From positions 1 to 8,011 of the forward strand of contig CAZQZC010000127.1 of the NCBI GenBank assembly GCA_964597685.1: a stretch of DNA of 8,011 nucleotides. Reading direction: 5' to 3'. The DNA comes from JBCBTJ01 sp964597685. Its GTDB lineage: Bacteria; Pseudomonadota; Alphaproteobacteria; Caulobacterales; Hyphomonadaceae. The notes under the pieces are model-generated. The model was not told the origin of the DNA. It saw nothing but the letters and a program-made list of their open reading frames with translations, and did not search any database. Made by a program: the position numbers and the translations under genes. Of this stretch, positions 1-5,301 are shown one piece after another. Each line of letters starts with the position of its first letter. Positions within the stretch are counted from its first letter, which is position 1.

Positions 1-423
1 GCTGGCGAGATCCGATCCCGCCCCCGGCTCGGAATAGCCCTGGCACCACCACACATCGGAATTCAGGATCGGCGGCAAATGTTCGCGTTTCTGCTCTTCG
101 GAGCCGAACGCCATCAGAACGGGCGCGACCATGGAAACGCCCATCGGACTGACCGTTGGCGTGCCAGCCGCCGCCAGCTCCATCTGCAGGATGTAGCGCT
201 GCGACTGCGTCAGTCCCGATCCGCCATGTTCAGCCGGCCAGTTTGGCGCCATCCAGCCCTTGGAGTTCAGCCGCTTCTGCCACTCGACCTGGCCCTCCTT
301 GTCGAGATAGCCGTTCTTCGACATCGCCATCTTGGCGCGCAGCGCGTCGGTGTAATTCTCAGAGATCCAGGCCCGCACCTCGTCGCGAAAAGCGAGGTCG
401 TCTTGGCTGAAGGCGAGGTTCAT
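1..423 (-). CDS. Acyl-CoA dehydrogenase, PimC-like large subunit (N-terminal part, cut by left edge)
   Basis: Reading the minus strand from the ATG at 423 gives 141 uninterrupted codons that run off the window, so the C-terminal two thirds are missing. The protein begins MNLAFSQDDLAFRDEV, the usual helical N-terminal domain of acyl-CoA dehydrogenases, and ends in WWCQGYSEPGAGSDLAS (residues 125-141). That segment is the start of the FAD/substrate-binding beta domain with the conserved SEPGAGSDL motif. An SD-like GGGAG lies about 9 nt upstream of the ATG. The family oxidises acyl-CoA to trans-2-enoyl-CoA and passes electrons to ETF. It is a clear paralogue of the 398-aa dehydrogenase starting at 5302: same start, same GVSMV.PV segment, and identical last 17 visible residues. 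It is the last visible gene of a minus-strand run, 34 nt after the methyltransferase-like gene. Whether a small-subunit partner follows lies outside the window. The family is certain; the acyl substrate is unknown. Confidence 0.95.
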   Translation of the reverse strand, partial: MNLAFSQDDLAFRDEVRAWISENYTDALRAKMAMSKNGYLDKEGQVEWQKRLNSKGWMAPNWPAEHGGSGLTQSQRYILQMELAAAGTPTVSPMGVSMVAPVLMAFGSEEQKREHLPPILNSDVWWCQGYSEPGAGSDLAS

Positions 424-457
424 GGCGTTTCACTCCCGTTTTTACGCGGCGCGCGCC

Positions 458-1393
458 TCAAGCGAGACACGCCTCCGCGATCTTTTCGACATGTCTGTGG
501 TCCGTGCCGCAGCATCCGCCGAGTACATTGAGCTTCGGCAACCTGTCGCCCAAGGCGCTATGGCAGCTGGCGAGATCGTCCATATCCCCGATATCGATCT
601 CGGTCGCGGCGTCGAGTTCGGCGTGGCTTTTGGTCGACGCATTGGCGCGCAGACCGCGGATGCGAGCAATCCATGGGCCGTCGAGCGCGTCCTGAAAGTG
701 GCGCGGATGAGCGCAATTGATCATGTAATAGGCCGGCGCGGCGTCGGTTTCCGCGTCGACCTCCTCGATCGCTTCGCCGAGTGGTTGGCCGCTCGGCAAG
801 CGGCCGTCGGTCTCGACGGTGAAGGAGATCGCAGACGGCAGGCCAGCGTCCCGGGCGGCGAGCGCGACGCCAGCCGCCTCGCCCACATGGGTCATGGTCA
901 AAGCGGCGACCATGTCGGCCTCCGTCTGCGCGAAGACGCCGATCTGGCGGGCGTGGTAAGCGCAAGCGGCGCTTGGCGTCATGGCGGCCTCGACCGCATA
1001 GCCGTCTCCGCGCGGACCGATTTGACCGGACAGAACAATCGGAGACACCCGCGGCTCCAGCTCGGCGCGCAATTGATGGAGGATGGAGATCGCCGCCCAG
1101 TTCAAGACGTCGAGATCCGCCAGGGGCATGCCCAATTCTGCGGCCCAATCTGGGTTGGCCCGCCACGTCGCACTCTCCAGGATCAGGCCGGTCCCGCGCG
1201 CTTCAGCGATCGCGGCGTAGCGGCGATAATACTCCGCGAGCTTTTTCTGCCCGGCGTCGTCGCGCAACAGGACAAAGGCGGCGAAGTGCGGGAGGTCAAC
1301 GCCCTCGTGGAAGACGAGTGTCGTCTCCAGCCCGCCGTCGGTCAGGAAAGGCCCGCCCTCGATTTGGGGCAGATGATCGCGATAGCGCGCCAT
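458..1393 (-). CDS. Homocysteine S-methyltransferase family protein
   Basis: A 311-aa protein of the cobalamin-independent, zinc-dependent homocysteine methyltransferase family (MmuM/BHMT, and the N-terminal domain of MetH), a TIM barrel that transfers a methyl group to homocysteine. The N-terminal DGGLETTL motif (residues 19-26) is typical. The three zinc-ligand cysteines are present: C227 in INCAHP, and C294-C295 in the C-terminal GGCCGT motif (292-297). The length matches single-domain members. The methyl donor (S-methylmethionine, betaine or another) cannot be read from the sequence. The start is the ATG at 1393. The SD is weak (a purine-rich AAGGGCGAAG several bases upstream), but there is no better in-frame start and DGGxET sits at the right distance. 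It lies 25 nt after the ABM-domain gene and 34 nt before the acyl-CoA dehydrogenase, so all three are probably co-transcribed. It is unusual company for fatty acid genes, and a role on another thiol or sulfur compound is possible. Confidence 0.9.
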   Translation of the reverse strand: MARYRDHLPQIEGGPFLTDGGLETTLVFHEGVDLPHFAAFVLLRDDAGQKKLAEYYRRYAAIAEARGTGLILESATWRANPDWAAELGMPLADLDVLNWAAISILHQLRAELEPRVSPIVLSGQIGPRGDGYAVEAAMTPSAACAYHARQIGVFAQTEADMVAALTMTHVGEAAGVALAARDAGLPSAISFTVETDGRLPSGQPLGEAIEEVDAETDAAPAYYMINCAHPRHFQDALDGPWIARIRGLRANASTKSHAELDAATEIDIGDMDDLASCHSALGDRLPKLNVLGGCCGTDHRHVEKIAEACLA

Positions 1394-1418
1394 GGCGGTT
1401 CTTCGCCCTTACTCGACC

Positions 1419-1709
1419 CTACTCGACAATATCGAAATACTGGATGTCCGGCGCGCCGGCGAGGCACGGCCCGAGCCTCGGCATGGCGGCCGGAAAATAT
1501 TCGGTTTTCCCGTGGGCGTCGAGAGCGTCCTGGGACGAATACTGCTCCATGAAGATGTAGGTGTCGGCCTCTTTCTTCGACTTGTAGAGTTGATAGGTCA
1601 GGCAGCCGGATTCGTTGGCCTTAACCTGGGCCATGAGGTCTTTCGCAACTCCTTCGAATTCCGCTTCTTTACCAGGCGCGACTTTCAGTTTGGCGACGAC
1701 GCCGATCAT
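1419..1709 (-). CDS. ABM-domain (YgiN-like) putative quinol monooxygenase
   Basis: A 96-aa single-domain protein of the antibiotic biosynthesis monooxygenase (ABM) fold, the dimeric ferredoxin-like barrel also seen in YgiN. Visible family features are the first strand MIGVVAKLKVAPGKEAEF, the GCLTYQLYKS strand (35-44), the YIFMEQYSS strand (51-59) and the helix with A.GKTEYF (65-72), where H66 lies at the usual HxxxxHF position. The open frame extends 11 codons upstream to 1742. I chose the ATG at 1709 because a near-perfect SD, GGAGGAAACCC, directly precedes it and because the fold begins there. Members are cofactor-free oxygenases, quinol or heme-related enzymes, or simple small-molecule binders; which applies is unknown. 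The gene opens a tight run with the methyltransferase-like gene (25 nt) after a 162-nt spacer from the crotonase gene. That spacer has only a weak promoter-like pair on the minus strand (TTAGAC/GTTATG, 18 nt apart, 1771-1800). Confidence 0.85.
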   Translation of the reverse strand: MIGVVAKLKVAPGKEAEFEGVAKDLMAQVKANESGCLTYQLYKSKKEADTYIFMEQYSSQDALDAHGKTEYFPAAMPRLGPCLAGAPDIQYFDIVE

Positions 1710-1871
1710 GGGTTTCCTCCGGAATTTTGCTGTTTCCAGCACTGTATGGAACCCGCTCCGCGCCGCAAGCCATAACGCAGCGTGAGGCGTGACCGTCTAA
1801 AGGAGCGCTCGGCGTGATCTCGATTTATCTTCGCAGCGCGACGCCAGCGGATCTGAGCGGTGGAAAAGCGC

Positions 1872-2672
1872 TCAATCGCCCTTGAATTCAGGGGTGCGCT
1901 TTTCCAGCAGCGCCGTCACGCCCTCCATGTGATCCTCGGTGGAGTGCAGCAGCGCCTGGGTCGCCGCGCTCAGTGTCATGATCTGCTCGTAGGTCGCCGT
2001 CTGCCCCTGGCGCAGCAGCTTTTTCGCGGCCTTCAACGCGCGCGGCGGCTGAGCGGCGATCTTTTCGGCGAGCGCCATCGCCTCTTCCATCAGCGCGTCG
2101 GCCGCAACGACGCGGCTGGCGAGCCCCCAGGATGCAGCGGTTTCGGCGTCGTAGAGATCGCCCGTATAGACCATTTCAGACGCGCGGCTCAGCCCCACGA
2201 TACGCGGCAGCAGCCACGCCCCGCCGTCGCCGGGAATAATGCCGAGACGCAGGAACGGCATGCCGAACTTTGCCTTCTCAGAGGCGATCCGGATGTCCGC
2301 CATGCAAGCAACGTCGCAGCCGAGCCCCACGGCGGGCCCGTTGACGGCGGCGATGAGCGGCGTTTCCAGCGTCCAGAGCGAGGTGACAATGCGGTGGATA
2401 TTGGTCTCGTAGCCCTCGCGGATCTCCGTCGGGCTGCCGCCGAAGGCGCCGGAGCGCTCCTTCATGGCCTTGAGATCGCCGCCGGCGGAGAAGGCGCGGC
2501 CGTCGCCCGTCAAAATGGCGCAGCGTATCTCCGGGTCGGCTTCTATATCCGCGCAGGCGGCCGCAAACGCCGCGCCGTCGCCCTGTTGTCCGAGCGGGTT
2601 CAGCTGTTCAGCCCGCATCATCGTCATGACCGCCACGCGGCCCTTTTTTTCCAGTCTGATTAGGCCGGTCAT
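1872..2672 (-). CDS. Enoyl-CoA hydratase/isomerase (crotonase) family protein
   Basis: A 266-aa crotonase-fold protein of normal length. The two oxyanion-hole segments are clear: FSAGGDLKAM (61-70) and NGPAVGLGCD (111-120). The C-terminal ending ALLEKRTPEFKGD is the standard HxxEGxxAFxEKRxPxF-type tail. These enzymes bind an acyl-CoA thioester and hydrate, isomerise or cleave it. The two glutamates used by classical hydratases (E144 and E164 in rat numbering, in GGGCEL and FGQPE) correspond here to D120 (GLGCDVA) and F140 (FGMPF). D149 in IIPGDGG is another acidic candidate in the pocket. Simple 2-enoyl-CoA hydration is therefore not guaranteed, and isomerase or another crotonase chemistry is possible. 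The ATG at 2672 has a GGGAG SD 6 nt upstream. It lies 87 nt after the protease gene and upstream of the ABM, methyltransferase and dehydrogenase genes, which fits an acyl-CoA catabolic role. A TGAGCG/CGCTCA inverted repeat (1854-1874) overlaps its stop codon but has no U-tract. Confidence 0.92.
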   Translation of the reverse strand: MTGLIRLEKKGRVAVMTMMRAEQLNPLGQQGDGAAFAAACADIEADPEIRCAILTGDGRAFSAGGDLKAMKERSGAFGGSPTEIREGYETNIHRIVTSLWTLETPLIAAVNGPAVGLGCDVACMADIRIASEKAKFGMPFLRLGIIPGDGGAWLLPRIVGLSRASEMVYTGDLYDAETAASWGLASRVVAADALMEEAMALAEKIAAQPPRALKAAKKLLRQGQTATYEQIMTLSAATQALLHSTEDHMEGVTALLEKRTPEFKGD

Positions 2673-2759
2673 GCTCCGCTCCCGTGTTGGATCACCCGCT
2701 CCTTGAAGAAGGGTTTCTCTAACATCGCAAGAGCTGACGAATTGCGAGGGCTAATCCGG

Positions 2760-3272
2760 CTATTGGCGGATGATCAGATTGTTCCCGCGGAATTCGTAGG
2801 AATACAGCTCGCCCAGGAACGTCATGCCAAGCAGCGATTGCTGCAAGCCGTCGCGCAGGATCATCGCCTCGACGTTTTCCACCTCGACGCCGCCCACCTT
2901 GATGGAGCCGAGGATGACGGACGCGCCGAACGTCTCGCCGCCCGCAGTGGAGATGGACCAGGAATAATCGAGGTCTTCCGGCTTCAATCCAAGCCGCTGG
3001 GCGTCGCGATAGGTCAGCGCCACGGTGCTGGCCCCGGTGTCGACGAGAAACTTCACCGCGGTGCCGTCGACGTTGGCCTGGGCCCAATAATGCCCGTTGG
3101 CCTCGCGTTTCAGCACAGCGGCGTTGGACAAATTGGGCGCCGGGCGCGTCTGCCTTTCCTCGACGGGCGGCGGAGGCGCTGGCGGCTCAAGCTTCGGCTC
3201 GATGAAAACGGCCACGCCGATTGAGATGCCCGCCGCCGCGGCGAAGACTGAGAACACTTTTCCTACGCTCAC
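2760..3272 (-). CDS. Membrane-anchored retropepsin-like aspartic protease (TIGR02281-type)
   Basis: A 170-aa protein with one hydrophobic segment near the N-terminus (about residues 5-24), probably an uncleaved anchor. A proline-rich linker (28-37) and a single retropepsin-like domain presumed to be periplasmic follow. The active-site motif FLVDTGAST (75-83, catalytic D78) and the second signature LLGMTFL (147-153) are both present, as expected for clan AA single-domain proteases that work as homodimers. The start is GTG at 3272. It overlaps the stop of the DUF1289 gene in a GTGA arrangement, implying translational coupling, and no ATG gives a complete anchor. The pair DUF1289 + TIGR02281-type protease is, as I recall, common in alphaproteobacteria. 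Substrates of the bacterial family are mostly unknown. I am sure of the fold and motif, not of the physiological role. Confidence 0.9.
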   Translation of the reverse strand: MSVGKVFSVFAAAAGISIGVAVFIEPKLEPPAPPPPVEERQTRPAPNLSNAAVLKREANGHYWAQANVDGTAVKFLVDTGASTVALTYRDAQRLGLKPEDLDYSWSISTAGGETFGASVILGSIKVGGVEVENVEAMILRDGLQQSLLGMTFLGELYSYEFRGNNLIIRQ

Positions 3273-3472
3273 GCCGCATTCCCCAGCTTGCCGTCCGCCC
3301 GAAGCCTGTCCATTCGGGCCGGCAGCGCGGCCATCACCCGGTCCCGCTCGCGCTCGTCTATCGACGCCCAGCCGCCGATCTCAGCGAGCGTACGTCCGCA
3401 GCCGAGACACCAACCGGATTGGCCGTCAACGGCGCAGACTTTGATACAGGGGGACTTGATCGATACGGGCAT
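3269..3472 (-). CDS. DUF1289 domain-containing small cysteine-rich protein
   Basis: A 67-aa protein matching the DUF1289 pattern: SPCIKVC (7-13), then WCLGCGRTLAEIGGW (21-35), then a helical RERDRVMAALPAR segment. Four cysteines, C9, C13, C22 and C25, form a C-x3-C-x8-C-x2-C set that could bind a metal, which is inference; the family's function is unknown. The frame is open up to 3538, but the ATG at 3472 is preferred. It has GGAG 5 nt upstream, and the protein then begins MPVSIKSPC, typical for the family, whereas the upstream extension resembles no part of it. Its TGA overlaps the GTG start of the aspartic protease gene. It is the first gene of the minus-strand run and is divergent from cobT across about 120 bp. 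Confidence 0.88.
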   Translation of the reverse strand: MPVSIKSPCIKVCAVDGQSGWCLGCGRTLAEIGGWASIDERERDRVMAALPARMDRLRADGKLGNAA

Positions 3473-3530
3473 GTCGCTCCAACTCGAAATAAGCGGAAGA
3501 CGTCGATATTTCATAAATTGAATGACAAAT

Positions 3531-3545
3531 CGTTGCATTGCAACG
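3531..3545. promoter_or_regulatory. Perfect 15-bp palindrome in the divergent DUF1289/cobT spacer (candidate operator)
   Basis: CGTTGCATTGCAACG is a perfect dyad, 7-bp arms around one central base. It is set in an unusually AT-rich stretch (about 3480-3580) of an otherwise GC-rich window, between the divergent starts at 3472 and 3596. The position and symmetry suit an operator or promoter element serving both directions. A TAATAT at 3564-3569 could be the -10 of cobT, but no convincing -35 lies at standard spacing. The spacer is too short for a full cobalamin riboswitch and I see no B12-box-like element. The regulatory role is inferred. Confidence 0.4.
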
Positions 3546-3595
3546 CAATCGGTGTCGTCTCATTAATATCGCAGCATCATCCGAGGAGCCTGCCG

Positions 3596-4591
3596 ATGGC
3601 GACCGCAGCCGAGAGGTCTTCGCCGTTCGACGACGTGCGGGCGCTCGCCATGACCCCGGCGAGGCCGGACTCGACGTCGTCCGAGGCGGTTTCGGCCCGC
3701 CTTCTCGACATGGCGCGCGAGGGCGATTTTGGAGCCCTTGGAGACGCGGCCTGCTGGCTCGCCTCGTGGCAGCGGCGCACGCCGCCGCGTGTTGAAAATC
3801 CAACACTGGCGATTTTCGCCGGCGCCCACGGCGTCGCCGAACAGGGCGTGTCCATCTCAACCATTGCAGGCACGCGCCAACAGGTTGAAGCGCTTCGCCA
3901 AGGCCAGGCGCCCTTGTCGGCGATCGCTGCGCAAGTCGGCGCGAACATTCGCGTTTTCGAGTTGGCCCTCGACAAGCCGACCCCGTCGATCGCCGAGGCC
4001 GAGGCGATGTCGGAGAAAGAATGCGCGGCGACGATCGCCTTCGGCTTTGAAGCGCTTGAGGGCCATCCGGACCTTCTCGCACTTGGCGTCATCGGGGCCG
4101 GCGTCGGCACGTCGGCGGCGGCGCTCGCCTGCGCGCTCTATGGCGGCACGCCGGATTACTGGGTCCGTCCAAGCCCGGGCACGCCGCGGGAGCTGAGCGC
4201 CACCCGCACCAAAATTGTCGACACGGCCCTAACCCGCCACCGCGGCCATTTCAGCGATCCACTGGAGACCTTGCGCTGCCTTGGCGGGCGCGAATTGGCG
4301 GCCTGCGTCGGGGCGATCATCGCCGCCGGCCATCAAGGCGTTCCGGTCCTGCTGGACGGCTTCGCGACGACCATCGCCGCCGGTATTGTCCACGCATTGA
4401 ACCCTGCCGCCATCGCCCATGTCCGCGCCGCCCACGTCACCAAGCGGCCATCGCACCAGGCCGCGTTGGAACGGATAGGCTTGAAGCCCCTCCTCGACAT
4501 CGAATTTCAGTCCGGCAGCGGCCTCGGCTCGGCGACGGCCATCGGCCTGTTGAAGACGGCCTGCGCGCCGTTCATAGCCAAGCTGGGTTAG
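3596..4591 (+). CDS. cobT: CobT-family phosphoribosyltransferase with altered active-site motifs
   Basis: A 331-aa homologue of nicotinate-nucleotide:dimethylbenzimidazole phosphoribosyltransferase, which makes alpha-ribazole phosphate for the lower ligand of cobalamin. Family hallmarks include PFDDVRAL at the N-terminus, LAIFAGAHGV (71-80), ECAATIAFGFEAL (142-154), the strongly conserved DPLETLRCLGGRELAACVGAIIAA (221-244) and VLLDGFATTIAA (251-262). The frame is open from 3221. The ATG at 3596 is chosen because GAGGAG lies 7 nt upstream and homology starts there. Several canonical motifs are changed when compared with the CobT consensus from memory. KPxGSLG reads AREGDFG (40-46), GNHGV reads GAHGV, GEMGIGNT reads GVIGAGVGT (V165 in place of Glu), and LGEGTGAA reads SGSGLGSA (S308 in place of the catalytic Glu, E317 in Salmonella). 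It may be a lineage-specific active variant or a diverged, repurposed protein. No cobS follows; the next gene is a convergent NUDIX hydrolase 24 nt away. Confidence 0.88.
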   Translation: MATAAERSSPFDDVRALAMTPARPDSTSSEAVSARLLDMAREGDFGALGDAACWLASWQRRTPPRVENPTLAIFAGAHGVAEQGVSISTIAGTRQQVEALRQGQAPLSAIAAQVGANIRVFELALDKPTPSIAEAEAMSEKECAATIAFGFEALEGHPDLLALGVIGAGVGTSAAALACALYGGTPDYWVRPSPGTPRELSATRTKIVDTALTRHRGHFSDPLETLRCLGGRELAACVGAIIAAGHQGVPVLLDGFATTIAAGIVHALNPAAIAHVRAAHVTKRPSHQAALERIGLKPLLDIEFQSGSGLGSATAIGLLKTACAPFIAKLG

Positions 4592-4615
4592 AGCGGCCCG
4601 CGGCATCGCCGCCTG

Positions 4616-5161
4616 TTAGTTGCGGTCCCTTAAAAACCGCTCCGCGTAAAAGACCGCTGCGACGTGGTGCGTGTGGCTGGGTCCGTCATGATCTTGGGCG
4701 GCGTAGTCCGCCCATGGCCGGGTCAGGACCTCGATCTCTTCGTTGGGGTCGAGTTGTTGCGGGCCGGCCTTATGCGCGCCGACGCCGAGGAAGTAGGCGA
4801 TCTCGTTCGATTGGTTCGCCCAATTGGCGTAGGCGCGACCCACCTCCCGCAAGGTCTCGCAGGCGTAGCCCGTCTCCTCCATCAGCTCCCGGCGCGCGGC
4901 CGCCTCAACGCTGGGATCGTCGACGTCCGACGCCCCGCCTGGCAAGCCGACCACGATTGCGCCGGCGCCATGGCGGTATTCCCGCACGAGGACGACCTCG
5001 TCGCCCGGCGTCAGGGCGACGACGCAGACCCACGTCGTACTCTCAATCACGTGATAGGGATCGATGATCCGCCCGTCGTCGCGCCGGCATGTGTCGGAAC
5101 GGATCTTCAAGTACGGATCCTCAAAGGTCACGCGGCTGGAAACAACGTCCCAGGGTTTCAT
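4616..5161 (-). CDS. NUDIX hydrolase (ADP-ribose/nucleotide-sugar pyrophosphatase-like)
   Basis: A 181-aa NUDIX protein. The Nudix box spans residues 75-99. Its metal-binding core RELMEETGY (91-99) is intact, but the first half (GGASDVDDPSVEAAAR) is one residue longer than the G-x5-E-x7 consensus, with Asp where Glu is usual. The upstream VLVREYRHGAGAIVVGLPGG and the downstream PNEEIEV (139-145) resemble the ADP-ribose / GDP-mannose pyrophosphatase branch, which hydrolyses NDP-sugars to sugar phosphate and NMP. The exact substrate cannot be called. The open frame extends to a TTG at 5272, but the ATG at 5161 is preferred. It has GAGGG about 7 nt upstream and gives MKPWDVVSSRVTFEDPYLKI, a typical beginning for this group. 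It is convergent with cobT (24-nt gap, holding only a 5-bp GCGGC/GCCGC hairpin at 4600-4612) and divergent from the acyl-CoA dehydrogenase operon, so it is probably transcribed alone. Confidence 0.9.
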   Translation of the reverse strand: MKPWDVVSSRVTFEDPYLKIRSDTCRRDDGRIIDPYHVIESTTWVCVVALTPGDEVVLVREYRHGAGAIVVGLPGGASDVDDPSVEAAARRELMEETGYACETLREVGRAYANWANQSNEIAYFLGVGAHKAGPQQLDPNEEIEVLTRPWADYAAQDHDGPSHTHHVAAVFYAERFLRDRN

Positions 5162-5250
5162 GGACGGCCCTCGTATTTTCGGTCGCACCCGTGGATCACG
5201 CTGCGGAAGGCGAGGCAAGTTGACGCTGGGTCGCGCTTGCTGATTCCAGC

Positions 5251-5280
5251 GGTCTACATCAAAACTATTCAATACAGACC
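5251..5280. promoter_or_regulatory. Imperfect dyad in the NUDIX / acyl-CoA dehydrogenase spacer (candidate operator)
   Basis: The arms GGTCTACAT (5251-5259) and ATACAGACC (within 5272-5280) are inverted repeats matching at 7 of 9 positions, with perfect GGTCT/AGACC outer ends. The intervening AT-rich AACTATTC could hold a -10 region. The element ends 21 nt before the ATG at 5302, where a repressor site of a fatty-acid or acyl-CoA operon often lies. No regulator gene is adjacent, so the assignment is speculative. Confidence 0.3.
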
Positions 5281-5301
5281 GCGCATTGGGAGGCCAGCGC
5301 C

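Noticed and set aside
422..1552. A 376-codon plus-strand open frame opposite the methyltransferase-like gene
   Set aside because: It is a shadow of the minus-strand gene, which has intact zinc motifs; the plus-strand translation resembles no family.
1710..1871. A promoter in the 162-nt crotonase/ABM spacer
   Set aside because: The best minus-strand match (TTAGAC, 18 nt, GTTATG at 1771-1800) is weak and could be chance, so it is not listed as a feature.
1860..2663. A 267-codon plus-strand open frame opposite the crotonase gene
   Set aside because: It is an antisense shadow; the minus-strand frame carries all crotonase motifs and an SD.
3221..3595. An N-terminal extension of the cobT frame by 125 codons
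   Set aside because: It would overlap the divergent DUF1289 gene and its promoter region. The ATG at 3596 has a strong SD and homology begins there.
3473..3595. A cobalamin riboswitch ahead of cobT
   Set aside because: The spacer is about 120 nt, shared by two divergent genes, and contains no B12-box-like element or the expected multi-stem fold.
4592..4615. A bidirectional terminator between cobT and the NUDIX gene
   Set aside because: Only a 5-bp GCGGC/GCCGC stem with a three-base loop and no T-runs is present; too weak to call.
5162..5272. A 37-residue N-terminal extension of the NUDIX protein from a TTG
   Set aside because: It has a rare start codon, no convincing SD and a non-conserved sequence; the ATG at 5161 has GAGGG at good spacing.
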